Below are positions 26,378-34,001 of a DNA stretch of 64,000 bases, piece after piece. Position 1 is the stretch's first letter. Each line of letters starts with the position of its first letter. Both the position numbers and the translations under genes were made by a program. The DNA is taken from NCBI GenBank assembly GCA_964559835.1, contig CAZLJE010000006.1, positions 100,105 to 164,104 on the forward strand, written 5' to 3'. Under the pieces are notes generated by a model that was not told the origin of the DNA, ran no database searches, and saw nothing but the letters and a program-made list of their open reading frames with translations. Source of the stretch: DAISJI01 sp964559835. GTDB lineage: Bacteria > Acidobacteriota > Terriglobia > Terriglobales > Acidobacteriaceae.

Positions 26378-27373
26378 CTAGACGCTCAGGGCCAGAATTG
26401 CAGCGGCGGCGGAGTAACGAACCACGTCCTTATGATCACTCAGTAAGGCTTCGAGCCGTGGTAATGCGTGCCGGTGCCTGCGGTTGGCCAGTGACTTTGC
26501 AGCGGTTGCGCGAACCAGCCAGTTCTTGTCGTCGAGAGCTTGCTCGAGTCGCTCGGCTGATTCGGGACTTCTGTCCATCGCGAGGAGCGCTGCCGAAAGT
26601 GCTCTGGCTGAAGCGGAGTTATCTTTCCTGAGCTCTTCCGCTACGGTGAGCCCAATCGCGAACGGTCCGAGTAGTGCGCGAGCCCCTTGCTTGGCCCCGA
26701 ACTCTGCAACTGCGGATGGACTGTGAAGTTTCTTCTTCATTTCCCCGGCTTTGCGACCCAAACCACCTCCGGACGGGTTCCGTTCGCCAGCCAGCACCTC
26801 GAACAAGACCTGGCGCCCACTGCGGTCGCCCATACGCCACAGTACTTGCGCAGCGGCGAAGCTTACTTCAGGGGCATCGTCCTCCAGCATTTGCCTGAGC
26901 TTGGGCAGAGACTTGCGGGACTTCATTTCTCCTAGGGCAATGACGGCAACCCGCCGCACAGCCGGATCTTTGTCTTGCAATGCAGATTCCACGAGTAGGA
27001 AAGCCCTGGGTTTCGAACCAGCGATCGCTAGAGGTGAAATAGCCTCTGTGCGCTTTGAAACGTCATTGTCCGCCGCAGCGTCTGTGAGAATCTTCCACGC
27101 ACGTGCAGTCACACTCTGCCGCGCAGGTTCTTCTTTCGTTTCCACATGATGCTCAGATTGGGTCTCGGGCGATTGAACAGGAGGTTCGCTCGGAGCCGTT
27201 TGCGAACTGGAATTTCCGCTAGTCTGGACCACATCGATTGCAGGCGTAGCTGCTGACGATCCCACCAGGAACATTCCGCCGAGACAAACTACCAGAGTAA
27301 CTGCATTGCTCGCCAAGGTCAGGCATGACACCGGAGCCGCCTCTGTAGTTTCGATGTCAAGATGTTTCCTCAC
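26378..27373 (-). CDS. Membrane-anchored HEAT-repeat protein
   Basis: About 331 residues from a GTG at 27373 with GAGG four bases before it. One membrane segment near residue 20-45 (AVTLVVCLGGMFLVGSSAA), a Pro/Gln/Ser/Glu-rich linker, then HEAT/PBS-lyase repeats from about residue 130: DKDPAVRRVAVIALGEM, DDAPEVSFAAAQVLWRMGD and DKNWLVRATAAKSLANRR. A scaffold or regulator role at the membrane is inferred. An ATG at 27451 is possible; a start further up would run through the tRNA and is rejected. Confidence 0.72.
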   Translation of the reverse strand: MRKHLDIETTEAAPVSCLTLASNAVTLVVCLGGMFLVGSSAATPAIDVVQTSGNSSSQTAPSEPPVQSPETQSEHHVETKEEPARQSVTARAWKILTDAAADNDVSKRTEAISPLAIAGSKPRAFLLVESALQDKDPAVRRVAVIALGEMKSRKSLPKLRQMLEDDAPEVSFAAAQVLWRMGDRSGRQVLFEVLAGERNPSGGGLGRKAGEMKKKLHSPSAVAEFGAKQGARALLGPFAIGLTVAEELRKDNSASARALSAALLAMDRSPESAERLEQALDDKNWLVRATAAKSLANRRHRHALPRLEALLSDHKDVVRYSAAAAILALSV

Positions 27374-27548
27374 GACGCCTCGGCCGGGTTTACCGTAGGT
27401 CTCAGACTGGCTGCCGGTGGCCTTTCGTACGGCATCTCTGGTTTTGCACATTTGGTGAATACGCGGCAGTTTGACGCGCCGGTTATCACGCGCATTCGTG
27501 ACGTACCACACGGCGGAACGGCTCAGCCTGCGTATCATGCCGAGCCGT

Positions 27549-27621
27549 GGGCCCGTGGTGTAACTGGCAGCACGACAACCTGTCACGTTGTAAGGTGCGG
27601 ATTCGAATCCCGTCGGGTCCA
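27549..27621 (+). tRNA. tRNA-Asp (GTC), unusual
   Basis: 73 bases fold as a cloverleaf: acceptor GGGCCCG/CGGGTCC with one G-T pair, D arm GTG/CAC, anticodon stem ACAAC/GTTGT with loop CTGTCAC (anticodon GTC), variable AAGGT and T loop TTCGAAT. Oddities: the T stem has an A53-C61 mismatch, the discriminator is A73 where bacterial tRNA-Asp has G73, and CCA is not encoded. It may be an accessory or decaying tRNA, for instance phage-derived. Confidence 0.75.
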
Positions 27622-27724
27622 TATTCGGCTGCGACACCGCGGTTGATTGCCGAATGCATTTTCGGGGGCGATTCTAGACATGGGGATTGCCCTTGAGCCT
27701 TGCTCGCCTGCTTGACCGACGCCG

Positions 27725-27800
27725 TATAATTAAAAGTGAACGTGACATTTGTTGTGCTAGCCCCGAAAGTCGATAGACTTTGGGGCTTCGCATTTTCCGG
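27725..27800 (+). repeat. Promoter-hairpin module, copy 2
   Basis: TATAAT at 27725 is followed after 30 bases by GCCCCGAAAGTC / GACTTTGGGGC (27760-27786), then TTCGCATTTTCCGG. A -35-like TTGCTC lies 19 bases before the -10. The region 27622-28046 contains no gene; it holds copies 2, 3 and 4. Confidence 0.65.
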
Positions 27801-27820
27801 CGCTCTTCTGAAGCTTCTGC

Positions 27821-27919
27821 GTGACTTCGACGGTCAGTGTGTTCATACTTGGCGGCGGCGGGACAGGCCGACGTGCTACAGCCCCAGAGGCGCGAGCTTC
27901 GGGGCTTTGCCGTTCCTGG
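27821..27919 (+). repeat. Promoter-hairpin module, copy 3
   Basis: GTGACT (27821) and CATACT (27844) resemble -35 and -10 boxes; the hairpin GCCCC (27881) / GGGGC (27901) follows, then TTTGCCGTTCCTGG. Weakest promoter of the four copies. Confidence 0.55.
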
Positions 27920-27934
27920 ACCAACCCGGCTCGC

Positions 27935-28035
27935 TTGACTCGGCAACGGAGCTTTCTATAATTCCAAGTGACTGGACAGGTTGGTGTGCGAGCCCCATGT
28001 GCCTGAGTGGCGTTGGGGCTTTGCCATTTGGGAGA
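27935..28035 (+). promoter_or_regulatory. Promoter and hairpin leader of the small zinc-ribbon gene (module copy 4)
   Basis: TTGACT (27935), 16 bases, TATAAT (27957) is a near-consensus sigma-70 promoter. Thirty bases after the -10 comes a hairpin GCCCCA (27992) / TGGGGC (28014), then TTTGCCATTTGGG. The gene at 28047 starts 11 bases further. TTTGCCAT (28020-28027) can pair with ATGGCAAA (28054-28061) inside the gene, enclosing the ribosome site and start codon. Confidence 0.6.
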
Positions 28036-28046
28036 GAGGCGTTGAG

Positions 28047-28286
28047 ATGAGTTATGGCAAATGGAAGCACAGCATGTGTATTCCATGCTTTCGCAAACGC
28101 TGGCCGCGTCGGAAGATCTGGGGTTGGCAGGTTCCAGAGAAATTGCGGGAATGGGAGATATGTTGTTTCTGTTTCAAGCAACACAAGAGCGGGATCCATA
28201 TGAGCAAGGACCCTCGCAGTAAGGAATTGAGATGCGGCATCGCCGCTGAGCAGGTTCAGAGTTCCAGTACTCGAACATCATCCTGA
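28047..28286 (+). CDS. Small putative zinc-ribbon protein
   Basis: 79 residues beginning MSYGKWKHSMCIPCFRKRW. CIPC (residue 11) and CCFC (residue 42) give two CxxC knuckles about 30 residues apart, consistent with a single zinc ribbon; the intervening KRWPRRKIWGWQVPEKL is basic. GAGG lies seven bases before the ATG. It has its own promoter and hairpin leader. Not recognised as a named family; nucleic-acid binding is a guess from charge and zinc knuckles. Confidence 0.6.
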   Translation: MSYGKWKHSMCIPCFRKRWPRRKIWGWQVPEKLREWEICCFCFKQHKSGIHMSKDPRSKELRCGIAAEQVQSSSTRTSS

Positions 28287-28325
28287 GTCGCACTATATTC
28301 AGCCGCATCGTAGAATAGAGTATTC

Positions 28326-29240
28326 ATGGCGTCCCCACTGATCCAGATAGAGACGGTGCGTCCCGCGCCCGCTCCGAAGCCGGAGTGGCTGAAGGCGCGC
28401 GCCCCCGTCGGCGAGAATTATCACGACCTGAAAAAACTCGCGCGCGGTCTCGGCCTGCACACGGTGTGCGAGTCCGCGCAGTGCCCGAACATCGGCGAGT
28501 GCTGGGAGCACAAGACCGCGACGTTCATGCTGCTGGGCGATGTCTGCACGCGTCGTTGCGGCTTCTGCGCCGTGCCAAAAGGCAAGCCCGGAGCCATCGA
28601 TTTCGACGAACCCCGACGTGTAGCCGAAGCGGTGGCCCAACTCGGATTGAAGTTCGCGGTCGTCACCAGCGTTAATCGCGATGACGACAACCTCGGTGGC
28701 GCGCGTGTCTTCGCCATGACCATCGAAGAGATCCGCCGCCTCATGCCCGATTGCCGCGTGGAAGTGCTCATTCCGGATTTTCAGGGACACGACGATTGCC
28801 TGAAGGTGGTCCTCGAGGCGAAGCCGAACATCCTGAATCACAACACCGAGACGGTGCCGCGGCTGTATCGCGTCGCGCGGTCCGGCGCACGGTACGAGCG
28901 GACGCTGCGCCTGCTTGAGCGCGCCAAGGAAATCGATCCGCAGGCGGTCACGAAAACAGGCCTGATGGTCGGTCTGGGCGAAACAACGGACGAACTGCTG
29001 CAGGTCTTCCGCGATCTCGCTGCCCGCCGCGTGGATATCCTGACCGTGGGCCAGTATCTGCGACCGTCAAAGAATCATTTACCGGTCAAACGGCTGGTAC
29101 CGCCCGTGGAATTTCGCTTCCTGAAACAAGAAGCGCTGAAGATGGGCTTCCGCCACGTCGAGAGCGGCCCACTGGTGCGCTCTTCGTATCACGCGCATGA
29201 GCAGGCGGAATCGACGCAGCTGCCAGTTGTCAGTTGCTAG
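28326..29240 (+). CDS. lipA: Lipoyl synthase
   Basis: 304-residue radical SAM enzyme that inserts two sulfurs into octanoyl groups on lipoyl domains. Both iron-sulfur cluster motifs are visible: the auxiliary cluster CESAQCPNIGEC (about 55-66) and the radical SAM motif CTRRCGFC (about 81). HNTETVPRLYRVARSGARYE and GLMVGLGETTDELLQVFRD are standard. The product would serve 2-oxoacid dehydrogenases, whose E2 is encoded at 63624. The last residues LPVVSC and the stop are encoded by the first words of the adjacent repeat hairpin. Confidence 0.96.
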   Translation: MASPLIQIETVRPAPAPKPEWLKARAPVGENYHDLKKLARGLGLHTVCESAQCPNIGECWEHKTATFMLLGDVCTRRCGFCAVPKGKPGAIDFDEPRRVAEAVAQLGLKFAVVTSVNRDDDNLGGARVFAMTIEEIRRLMPDCRVEVLIPDFQGHDDCLKVVLEAKPNILNHNTETVPRLYRVARSGARYERTLRLLERAKEIDPQAVTKTGLMVGLGETTDELLQVFRDLAARRVDILTVGQYLRPSKNHLPVKRLVPPVEFRFLKQEALKMGFRHVESGPLVRSSYHAHEQAESTQLPVVSC

Positions 29241-29334
29241 TTGTCAGTTCAAAAGAGCACGTGAAAAGGGGGAGCGCTCGACGCTCCCCCTTTCAGTTCT
29301 TAACTGGCAACTGGCAACTGACAACTGGCAACTG
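29224..29334. terminator. Terminator nested in an arm-repeat hairpin (CAGTTGTCAGTTG words)
   Basis: Outer arms at 29224-29250 and 29302-29334 are runs of CAGTTG(T)CAGTT and AACTGGCAAC words. Inside is AAAGGGGGAGCG / CGCTCCCCCTTT (29265-29293) with loop CTCGA, a bidirectional intrinsic terminator. It sits between convergent lipA and pal. Confidence 0.85.
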
Positions 29335-29336
29335 CT

Positions 29337-30065
29337 TTAGTGCAGCGACGCGGTGAAGTGGTCGCGCCGGTTCTGGCTCCAGCAGCTTTCATCGTCTTGG
29401 GTGCAGAACGGCTTCTCCTTGCCATAGCTGACGGTGCGGATGCGCTTCGCATCCACGCCGAGCTTGATCAATTCACCCTTGACGGCGTTGGCGCGGTTGT
29501 CGCCAAGCGCAAGGTTGTACTCCTCCGACCCGCGATCGTCGCAGTGGCCCTCGATGACGATCGCCACGTTCGGGTGCTCGTTGAGGAACTTTGCGTCGGC
29601 GGCGGTGATGTTGGCCTGGTCGGCGCGAACGGTGTAACGGTCGTAATCGAAGTACACGTCCTTGACACTGCGCGCGAGCAGGTCGGATTCGTCGGGACCG
29701 GCTTCGACCTTCGCCAATGGGCGCGTGACGGTCACGCGAGCGCTGGTTTCGCGCTCACCGCCGGGCCCTTTCGCCGCCAGTTCATAGGTGGTCGACGCGG
29801 CGGGGGTGACCTGCCTCGTGCCTGACGCGGCCACCGTACCCAGTCCGCTGATCGTGACCGTGCTGGCGTTCATCGTGTTCCAGGTGAGAGTCGCCGGTTG
29901 CCCGGCGGTGATCGCGTCGGGAGTGGCGCTCAACGACACCGTCGGCGCGGCCGCCGGCGGTGGTGGCGGCGGCGCCTGGGCGACCTTTTTCTTCGCGCAA
30001 GCGCCGGTGAGAAGCACGCCGGCAACGGCCGTGCTCAAGGCAATGGTTCGCAGGATCGTTTTCAT
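29337..30065 (-). CDS. pal: Peptidoglycan-associated lipoprotein (OmpA C-terminal domain)
   Basis: 242 residues. Signal peptide with lipobox LLTGAC, a lysine run, then a proline-rich hinge. Residues about 45-125 form an Ig-like bacterial domain (PTVSLSATPDAITAGQPATL). The C-terminal OmpA/MotB domain has VYFDYDRYTVR, VIEGHCDDRGSEEYNLALGD and RANAVKGELIKLGV, the peptidoglycan-binding residues. It would anchor the outer membrane to the wall as part of Tol-Pal. The start at 30065 has GGAGG four bases before. The extra Ig-like domain is not in classical Pal but is common in acidobacterial homologues. Confidence 0.9.
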   Translation of the reverse strand: MKTILRTIALSTAVAGVLLTGACAKKKVAQAPPPPPPAAAPTVSLSATPDAITAGQPATLTWNTMNASTVTISGLGTVAASGTRQVTPAASTTYELAAKGPGGERETSARVTVTRPLAKVEAGPDESDLLARSVKDVYFDYDRYTVRADQANITAADAKFLNEHPNVAIVIEGHCDDRGSEEYNLALGDNRANAVKGELIKLGVDAKRIRTVSYGKEKPFCTQDDESCWSQNRRDHFTASLH

Positions 30066-30165
30066 ACATCCTCCAAAGAAAATCGCTGAAGAAATTGAGA
30101 AAAGAACAGCACACATGCTGCCGAAGGATTTCTAGGATGTAACGCTAGCGTTACGGATAACGGGA

Positions 30166-30450
30166 TCAGAGACGAAGCGGTGACGAAACCAGGTGCGGGG
30201 AAAAAGCCAGGATTGGCGCCGATCCGGACCCGCATCGGCCAAGCGCGACCAGTATGTTCACCATGGCCGTGAGTGCTGCCGCCGCAGCGGAGATCACGCA
30301 CAGGAGGAACGCTCGCAGCCGCTGCGAACGTAACGCGGTCATCGGACCGTGGGTTGAGGAATACGAGCCGTGCACGGCCGGAAAAAAGAAGAGCGCGGCC
30401 ACCGCCATGATGGCGAGCAACGCAATGCTTCCGGCGTGACGCAGGTCCAT
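30166..30450 (-). CDS. Small two-helix membrane protein
   Basis: 94 residues. Helix 1 is IALLAIMAVAALFFFPAVHG; the segment YSSTHGPMTALRSQRLR is probably extracytoplasmic or a loop; helix 2 is FLLCVISAAAAALTAMVNIL. Not recognised beyond this. ATG at 30450, ribosome site weak. It stands 100 bases upstream of pal on the same strand, and divergently from the HD nuclease gene. Kept because the hydrophobic pattern and codon use look real. Confidence 0.55.
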   Translation of the reverse strand: MDLRHAGSIALLAIMAVAALFFFPAVHGSYSSTHGPMTALRSQRLRAFLLCVISAAAAALTAMVNILVALGRCGSGSAPILAFSPHLVSSPLRL

Positions 30451-30588
30451 AACCAGCTACTCTGGACTACTTTGTATCGAATACACGAGCTGTGTCAATG
30501 GTTCGGCGAGTTACCTTAGCCGTAATCCGCGCTGGTTCCGGCGACATTCTTGCTATACGATTACGGCTCCGCTAGGAACCAGGGACCC

Positions 30589-31710
30589 ATGAAGGATTTC
30601 TACGTCCGCGACGCCGCCCAGTTCGAAAACAAGAACATCACTACCTACTTTGTCGTAGCTTCCAAGCAGGTCAAGCCGCGCAAGACGGGGGAGCCCTTCA
30701 TCGCCCTCACGCTGGCCGACCGCACCGGCCACCTCGACGCCAAGGTCTGGGACAACGTCGCCGATATCATCGACACCTTCGAGCAGGACGACTTCGTCAA
30801 GATCAAGGGCCTGATCAACAAGTACAACCAGCGCTTCCAACTCACCGTCCACAAGCTGCGCAAGTGCGAAGAAGCGGAAGTCGATTTCGCGGACTACCTG
30901 CCCAAGACCACGAAGGACATCGAGGAGCTCTGGCGGACCCTCGGCGAATACATCGCTAGCTTCCAGAATCCCCACCTGAAGAAGCTGGTCGAAGTCTTCA
31001 TGTCGGACCCGCAACTGGCGCAGGCGTACAAAACCGCTCCCGCGGCCAAGACGCTGCACCACGCCTACATCGGCGGCCTGCTCGACCACGTCGTGTCGCT
31101 GTTCAGGTCATGCGACCTGGTCTGCCGGAATTACGCGCAGATCGACCGCGACCTGCTCATGACCGGCGCCTTCCTGCACGACATCGGAAAGGTGCACGAG
31201 CTGGCGTACGCGCGCGCCTTCTCCTACACGACCAAGGGACAGTTGCTCGGGCACATGATCATCGAACTGGAGATGCTCCAGGAAAAACTCCAGCAGGTTC
31301 CGGGCTTCCCGCCTGAACTGAAGACGCTCATCGAGCACCTGATCATCAGCCACCACGGCCAGTACGAGTTTGGCTCCCCAAAGCTGCCCATGTTCCCCGA
31401 GGCGCTCATGCTCCATTATCTCGACGACCTCGACTCCAAGATGGAAAGCATGCGCGCGCACTTCGAACGCGAGCAGGACATGGATTCTCCGTGGACCAGC
31501 TACAACGCTTCCCTCGCCCGCCCGCTGCTGAACCCGAAGAAGTTCCTGGCGCCGAAGAAGGAAGAGGCTGCGTGCCCCACTCCGACTGATGTTGGAGGGA
31601 TGGGTAACGCCGAACCGCCGCGCGCCGAGGCCGCTGCTGCCGCGAGTACCCCCGAACCCTCGCCCCTGGAAAAGCTCCAGCAGCATTTCGCGGCAAAGCC
31701 CAACCAGTGA
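30589..31710 (+). CDS. OB-fold/HD-domain 3'-5' exoribonuclease, YhaM family
   Basis: 373 residues. An N-terminal OB-fold nucleic-acid domain (about 5-95: DRTGHLDAKVWDNVADIIDT) precedes an HD phosphohydrolase domain (about 150-300) with HHAYIGGLLDHVV, LLMTGAFLHDIGKVHEL and HLIISHHGQYEFGSP. This is the arrangement of YhaM/CBF1 exonucleases that degrade RNA or single-stranded DNA. Start taken at ATG 30589 (MKDFYVRDA). The C-terminal tail is low complexity; residues encoded at 31574-31612 (CPTPTDVGGMGN) come from a palindrome that resembles a decayed copy of the GTGGGGCAC element. Confidence 0.87.
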   Translation: MKDFYVRDAAQFENKNITTYFVVASKQVKPRKTGEPFIALTLADRTGHLDAKVWDNVADIIDTFEQDDFVKIKGLINKYNQRFQLTVHKLRKCEEAEVDFADYLPKTTKDIEELWRTLGEYIASFQNPHLKKLVEVFMSDPQLAQAYKTAPAAKTLHHAYIGGLLDHVVSLFRSCDLVCRNYAQIDRDLLMTGAFLHDIGKVHELAYARAFSYTTKGQLLGHMIIELEMLQEKLQQVPGFPPELKTLIEHLIISHHGQYEFGSPKLPMFPEALMLHYLDDLDSKMESMRAHFEREQDMDSPWTSYNASLARPLLNPKKFLAPKKEEAACPTPTDVGGMGNAEPPRAEAAAAASTPEPSPLEKLQQHFAAKPNQ

Positions 31711-31801
31711 AGCCTGAGGTTCAGGCGACTGGCGTCACGTTGCGCCAGGACCCCCATTCTGATAGAACCCTTCCGAAGCAAAGGTTCATGCGGAGGTTGT
31801 G

Positions 31802-32530
31802 ATGCGGCGTAACTATGTTCTAGGCATCGTGTCCGTGCTGTTGGTCTTTATGCTTGCGTGCGGGAAGAGCCCGTCCAGCCAAACAGGGGAACAGCCCGCG
31901 ACGACGTCGTCCGGTCCTGCGGCCTCGCAGCCGGGCAACGCGGCCCCCTCCGGCACAACGCCGGCATTGACGCCGCGCGGAGCCGCCAGAACTGGTGAGA
32001 AGGGCGCACCGGCTACGGCAGCCGTGACGACCGTTCCTGCCGGCGAGCACATCGTCATTCGCCTCGGCGAGACGATCACGTCCAAGAAGAACAATAGCGG
32101 TGACGCCTTCTCCGGCACCGTCGCGGAACCGGTCACGGTGAACGGGCAGACGCTCATACCCGAAGGCTCGGGCGCCACCGGCACGGTGGCCGATGCCAAG
32201 GCGTTGGGCAAGTTCAAGGGTGGCGCGATGCTGCGCGTCGTGCTGAACTCGGTCACGGTGAACGGCAAGACGTACAAGGTCGAGACCGCAGCCGTTCAGC
32301 ACTCGCTCAAAGGCAAGGGCAAGCGGAGCGCGGTCGCCATCGGCGGCGGAGCGGGCCTGGGCGCCCTGATCGGTGGTCTCGCCGGCGGCGGCAAGGGCGC
32401 GGCCATCGGCGCAGCGGCAGGCGCGGGCGCGGGCACTGCGGGCGCGGCCTTCACCGGCAACAAGGACATCGTTCTCCCGGCCGAGAGCGCCATCAGCTTC
32501 AAGCTGCTCCAGCCGGTGGAAATCAAGTAA
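31802..32530 (+). CDS. Glycine-zipper lipoprotein
   Basis: 242 residues. Signal peptide with lipobox VLLVFMLACGKSP, a low-complexity Ser/Thr/Ala/Pro linker to about residue 75, then a beta-rich domain (HIVIRLGETITSKKNNSGD, TVNGQTLIPEGSGATGTV), and a C-terminal glycine zipper (about 180-222: AIGGGAGLGALIGGLAGGGK) that could insert in or associate with a membrane. The ATG at 31802 follows GGAGGTTGTG. An outer-membrane lipoprotein role is inferred; no name assigned. Confidence 0.78.
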   Translation: MRRNYVLGIVSVLLVFMLACGKSPSSQTGEQPATTSSGPAASQPGNAAPSGTTPALTPRGAARTGEKGAPATAAVTTVPAGEHIVIRLGETITSKKNNSGDAFSGTVAEPVTVNGQTLIPEGSGATGTVADAKALGKFKGGAMLRVVLNSVTVNGKTYKVETAAVQHSLKGKGKRSAVAIGGGAGLGALIGGLAGGGKGAAIGAAAGAGAGTAGAAFTGNKDIVLPAESAISFKLLQPVEIK

Positions 32531-32534
32531 CACT

Positions 32535-32603
32535 GGCGCATGGCTTGTGGCGCAGGGCTAATGCTTGTTTCCCATGCGCCATGCGCCATGAGCCATAAGC
32601 CGC
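32535..32603. repeat. Arm-repeat hairpin, GGCGCATGG/GCCATGCGCC words
   Basis: Left arm (32535-32560) of GGCGCATGGCTT words, right arm (32574-32603) of ATGCGCCATGAGCC words. It lies between two co-oriented genes. Same word family as 57506 and 62440. Confidence 0.8.
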
Positions 32604-32610
32604 TTTAGTA

Positions 32611-33306
32611 ATGGTCGATTTCTCAAACTACACGTGGCTTACCTTCGACTGCTACGGCACGCTCATCGACTGGGAGAGCGGGATCGTCGGGGCGGTGCGT
32701 CCGCTGCTGGCCGCGTCGGGACGCAACATCTCCGCCGACGGAATCCTAGAACTCTACGCCTCGATCGAGACGCGCGAGGAAGCCGGACCGTATCGTCCGT
32801 ACCGCGACATCCTCGAGACCTGCATGCGGCGCATGGCCGCTCGCCTTTTCTTTTCGCTCGACGACCAGCAGGCGCAGGTCTTGGGCAACACGATAGGCAA
32901 GTGGCATCCGTTCGCCGATTCCGTCAGCGCCCTCGCCCGGCTGAAGCGGCGTTACAAGCTGGCCGTTATTTCCAACATCGACGACGACATGTTCGCGCAG
33001 ACCTCTAAGCTGCTGGGCGATCCGTTCGACGCCGTGATCACGGCGCAGCAGGCGCGCAGCTACAAGCCGTCTACGAACAATTTCAAGGTGGCTCTAGAGC
33101 GCATCGGCGAGCCCGCCGCGAAGATCCTGCATTGCGCCCAGAGCTTGTACCACGACATTCCGCCGGCGAAGGCGCTCGGCATGGGGACGGTCTGGGTGGA
33201 CCGCCGCGCCGGACAACGCGGCTCCGGCGCGACGCCTCAGTTCAAAGCCGATCCCGACCTGCGGGTCGCGAGCATGGCCGAACTGGCCGATCTCGCGGGC
33301 GCGTAA
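32611..33306 (+). CDS. Haloacid dehalogenase, type II (HAD superfamily)
   Basis: 231 residues. Motif I WLTFDCYGTLIDW has the nucleophilic aspartate (residue 12) followed by CYGT, typical of L-2-haloacid dehalogenase-like type II enzymes. Motif II is LAVISNIDDDMF, and motif III/IV KPSTNNFKVALERIG with a downstream HCAQSLYHDIPPAKALGMGTVWV. Cytoplasmic hydrolase; the natural substrate may be a phosphate or a 2-haloacid. The ATG directly follows a repeat hairpin and has no ribosome site. Confidence 0.88.
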   Translation: MVDFSNYTWLTFDCYGTLIDWESGIVGAVRPLLAASGRNISADGILELYASIETREEAGPYRPYRDILETCMRRMAARLFFSLDDQQAQVLGNTIGKWHPFADSVSALARLKRRYKLAVISNIDDDMFAQTSKLLGDPFDAVITAQQARSYKPSTNNFKVALERIGEPAAKILHCAQSLYHDIPPAKALGMGTVWVDRRAGQRGSGATPQFKADPDLRVASMAELADLAGA

Positions 33307-33311
33307 GAAGA

Positions 33312-33393
33312 GTGGTCGGTAATCAGTGGTCAGTGATCAGAATGTGGCCCATCGATGTTGGTGACTGATCACTGAACACTGATCACTGACCAC
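33312..33393. repeat. 29-base-arm hairpin, TCAGTGATCAG family, copy 1
   Basis: Arms of 29 bases at 33312-33340 and 33365-33393 begin GTGGTC and end GACCAC. They are made of (T)CAGTGATCAG words. Loop 24 bases. Between convergent genes. Other copies: 51080/51517 and 56391. Confidence 0.88.
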
Positions 33394-33397
33394 TTGT

Positions 33398-33748
33398 TTA
33401 TCTCGGCATCTGCTCGATCTGTCGTACCTCGATCGTTCCGCCATGTTCCAGGTGCGGATGGTCGAGCGTGCGCTTCACGGCCTCGTCGTAGTTCGCGGCC
33501 TCGATCATGTAGTAGCCGCCCAGGACTTCCTTGGTTTCACTGTAAGGGCCGTCGGTGGCAACTGGTTTGGGACCGCGAACCACCTTGCCGCCGTCGTCCA
33601 CGAGTTTGTTGCTGCCGACCAGGTATCCGCCGTCGCGTGCCTTTTGGCCCCAGCCCATGTACTTGGCGAACCACTTCTGACGTTCTTCCGGCGGCATCTT
33701 CTGGAACGGCGCCGGATCGCTATGCAGTAACAACAGGAATTGCGCCAT
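33398..33748 (-). CDS. YCII/DGPF-domain protein
   Basis: 116 residues, one YCII domain: MAQFLLLLHSDPAPFQKMPP, GPKPVATDGPYSETKEVLGG and YMIEAANYDEAVKRTLDHP. TDGPYSETKE is the DGPF-type motif. These small alpha/beta barrels are often coupled to ECF sigma factors of the ECF42 type; such a sigma factor lies at 34390. Function is unproven. The ATG at 33748 faces away from the next YCII gene at 34002, with 253 bases between that show no gene. Confidence 0.85.
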   Translation of the reverse strand: MAQFLLLLHSDPAPFQKMPPEERQKWFAKYMGWGQKARDGGYLVGSNKLVDDGGKVVRGPKPVATDGPYSETKEVLGGYYMIEAANYDEAVKRTLDHPHLEHGGTIEVRQIEQMPR

Positions 33749-34001
33749 GTTTTCTCTCTCCTTGGCTATTTTCGCCCTTCAACGCTACGACGGGCGACTT
33801 GTTTGAAATCGACCGAGGCGGGAAAATTGACGTGCAGCCGTTCGTGATCCCATCGTGTCCTTCGTGTGAACGCCTTTGCCCTGCGCGCTGCGCCCTAAGC
33901 CCGACGCCGTAAGCCCTGAGCCATGCGCCATGCGCCCGATTTGTCGATTTTCCTTATCTCACCCGTCGTCCCAATGAGCGACAATTCGCTTTGGAGCTTC
34001 T

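Noticed and set aside
27374..27637. N-terminal extension of the HEAT protein through the tRNA
   Set aside because: A coding frame across a tRNA is unlikely, and a GTG with a ribosome site exists at 27373.
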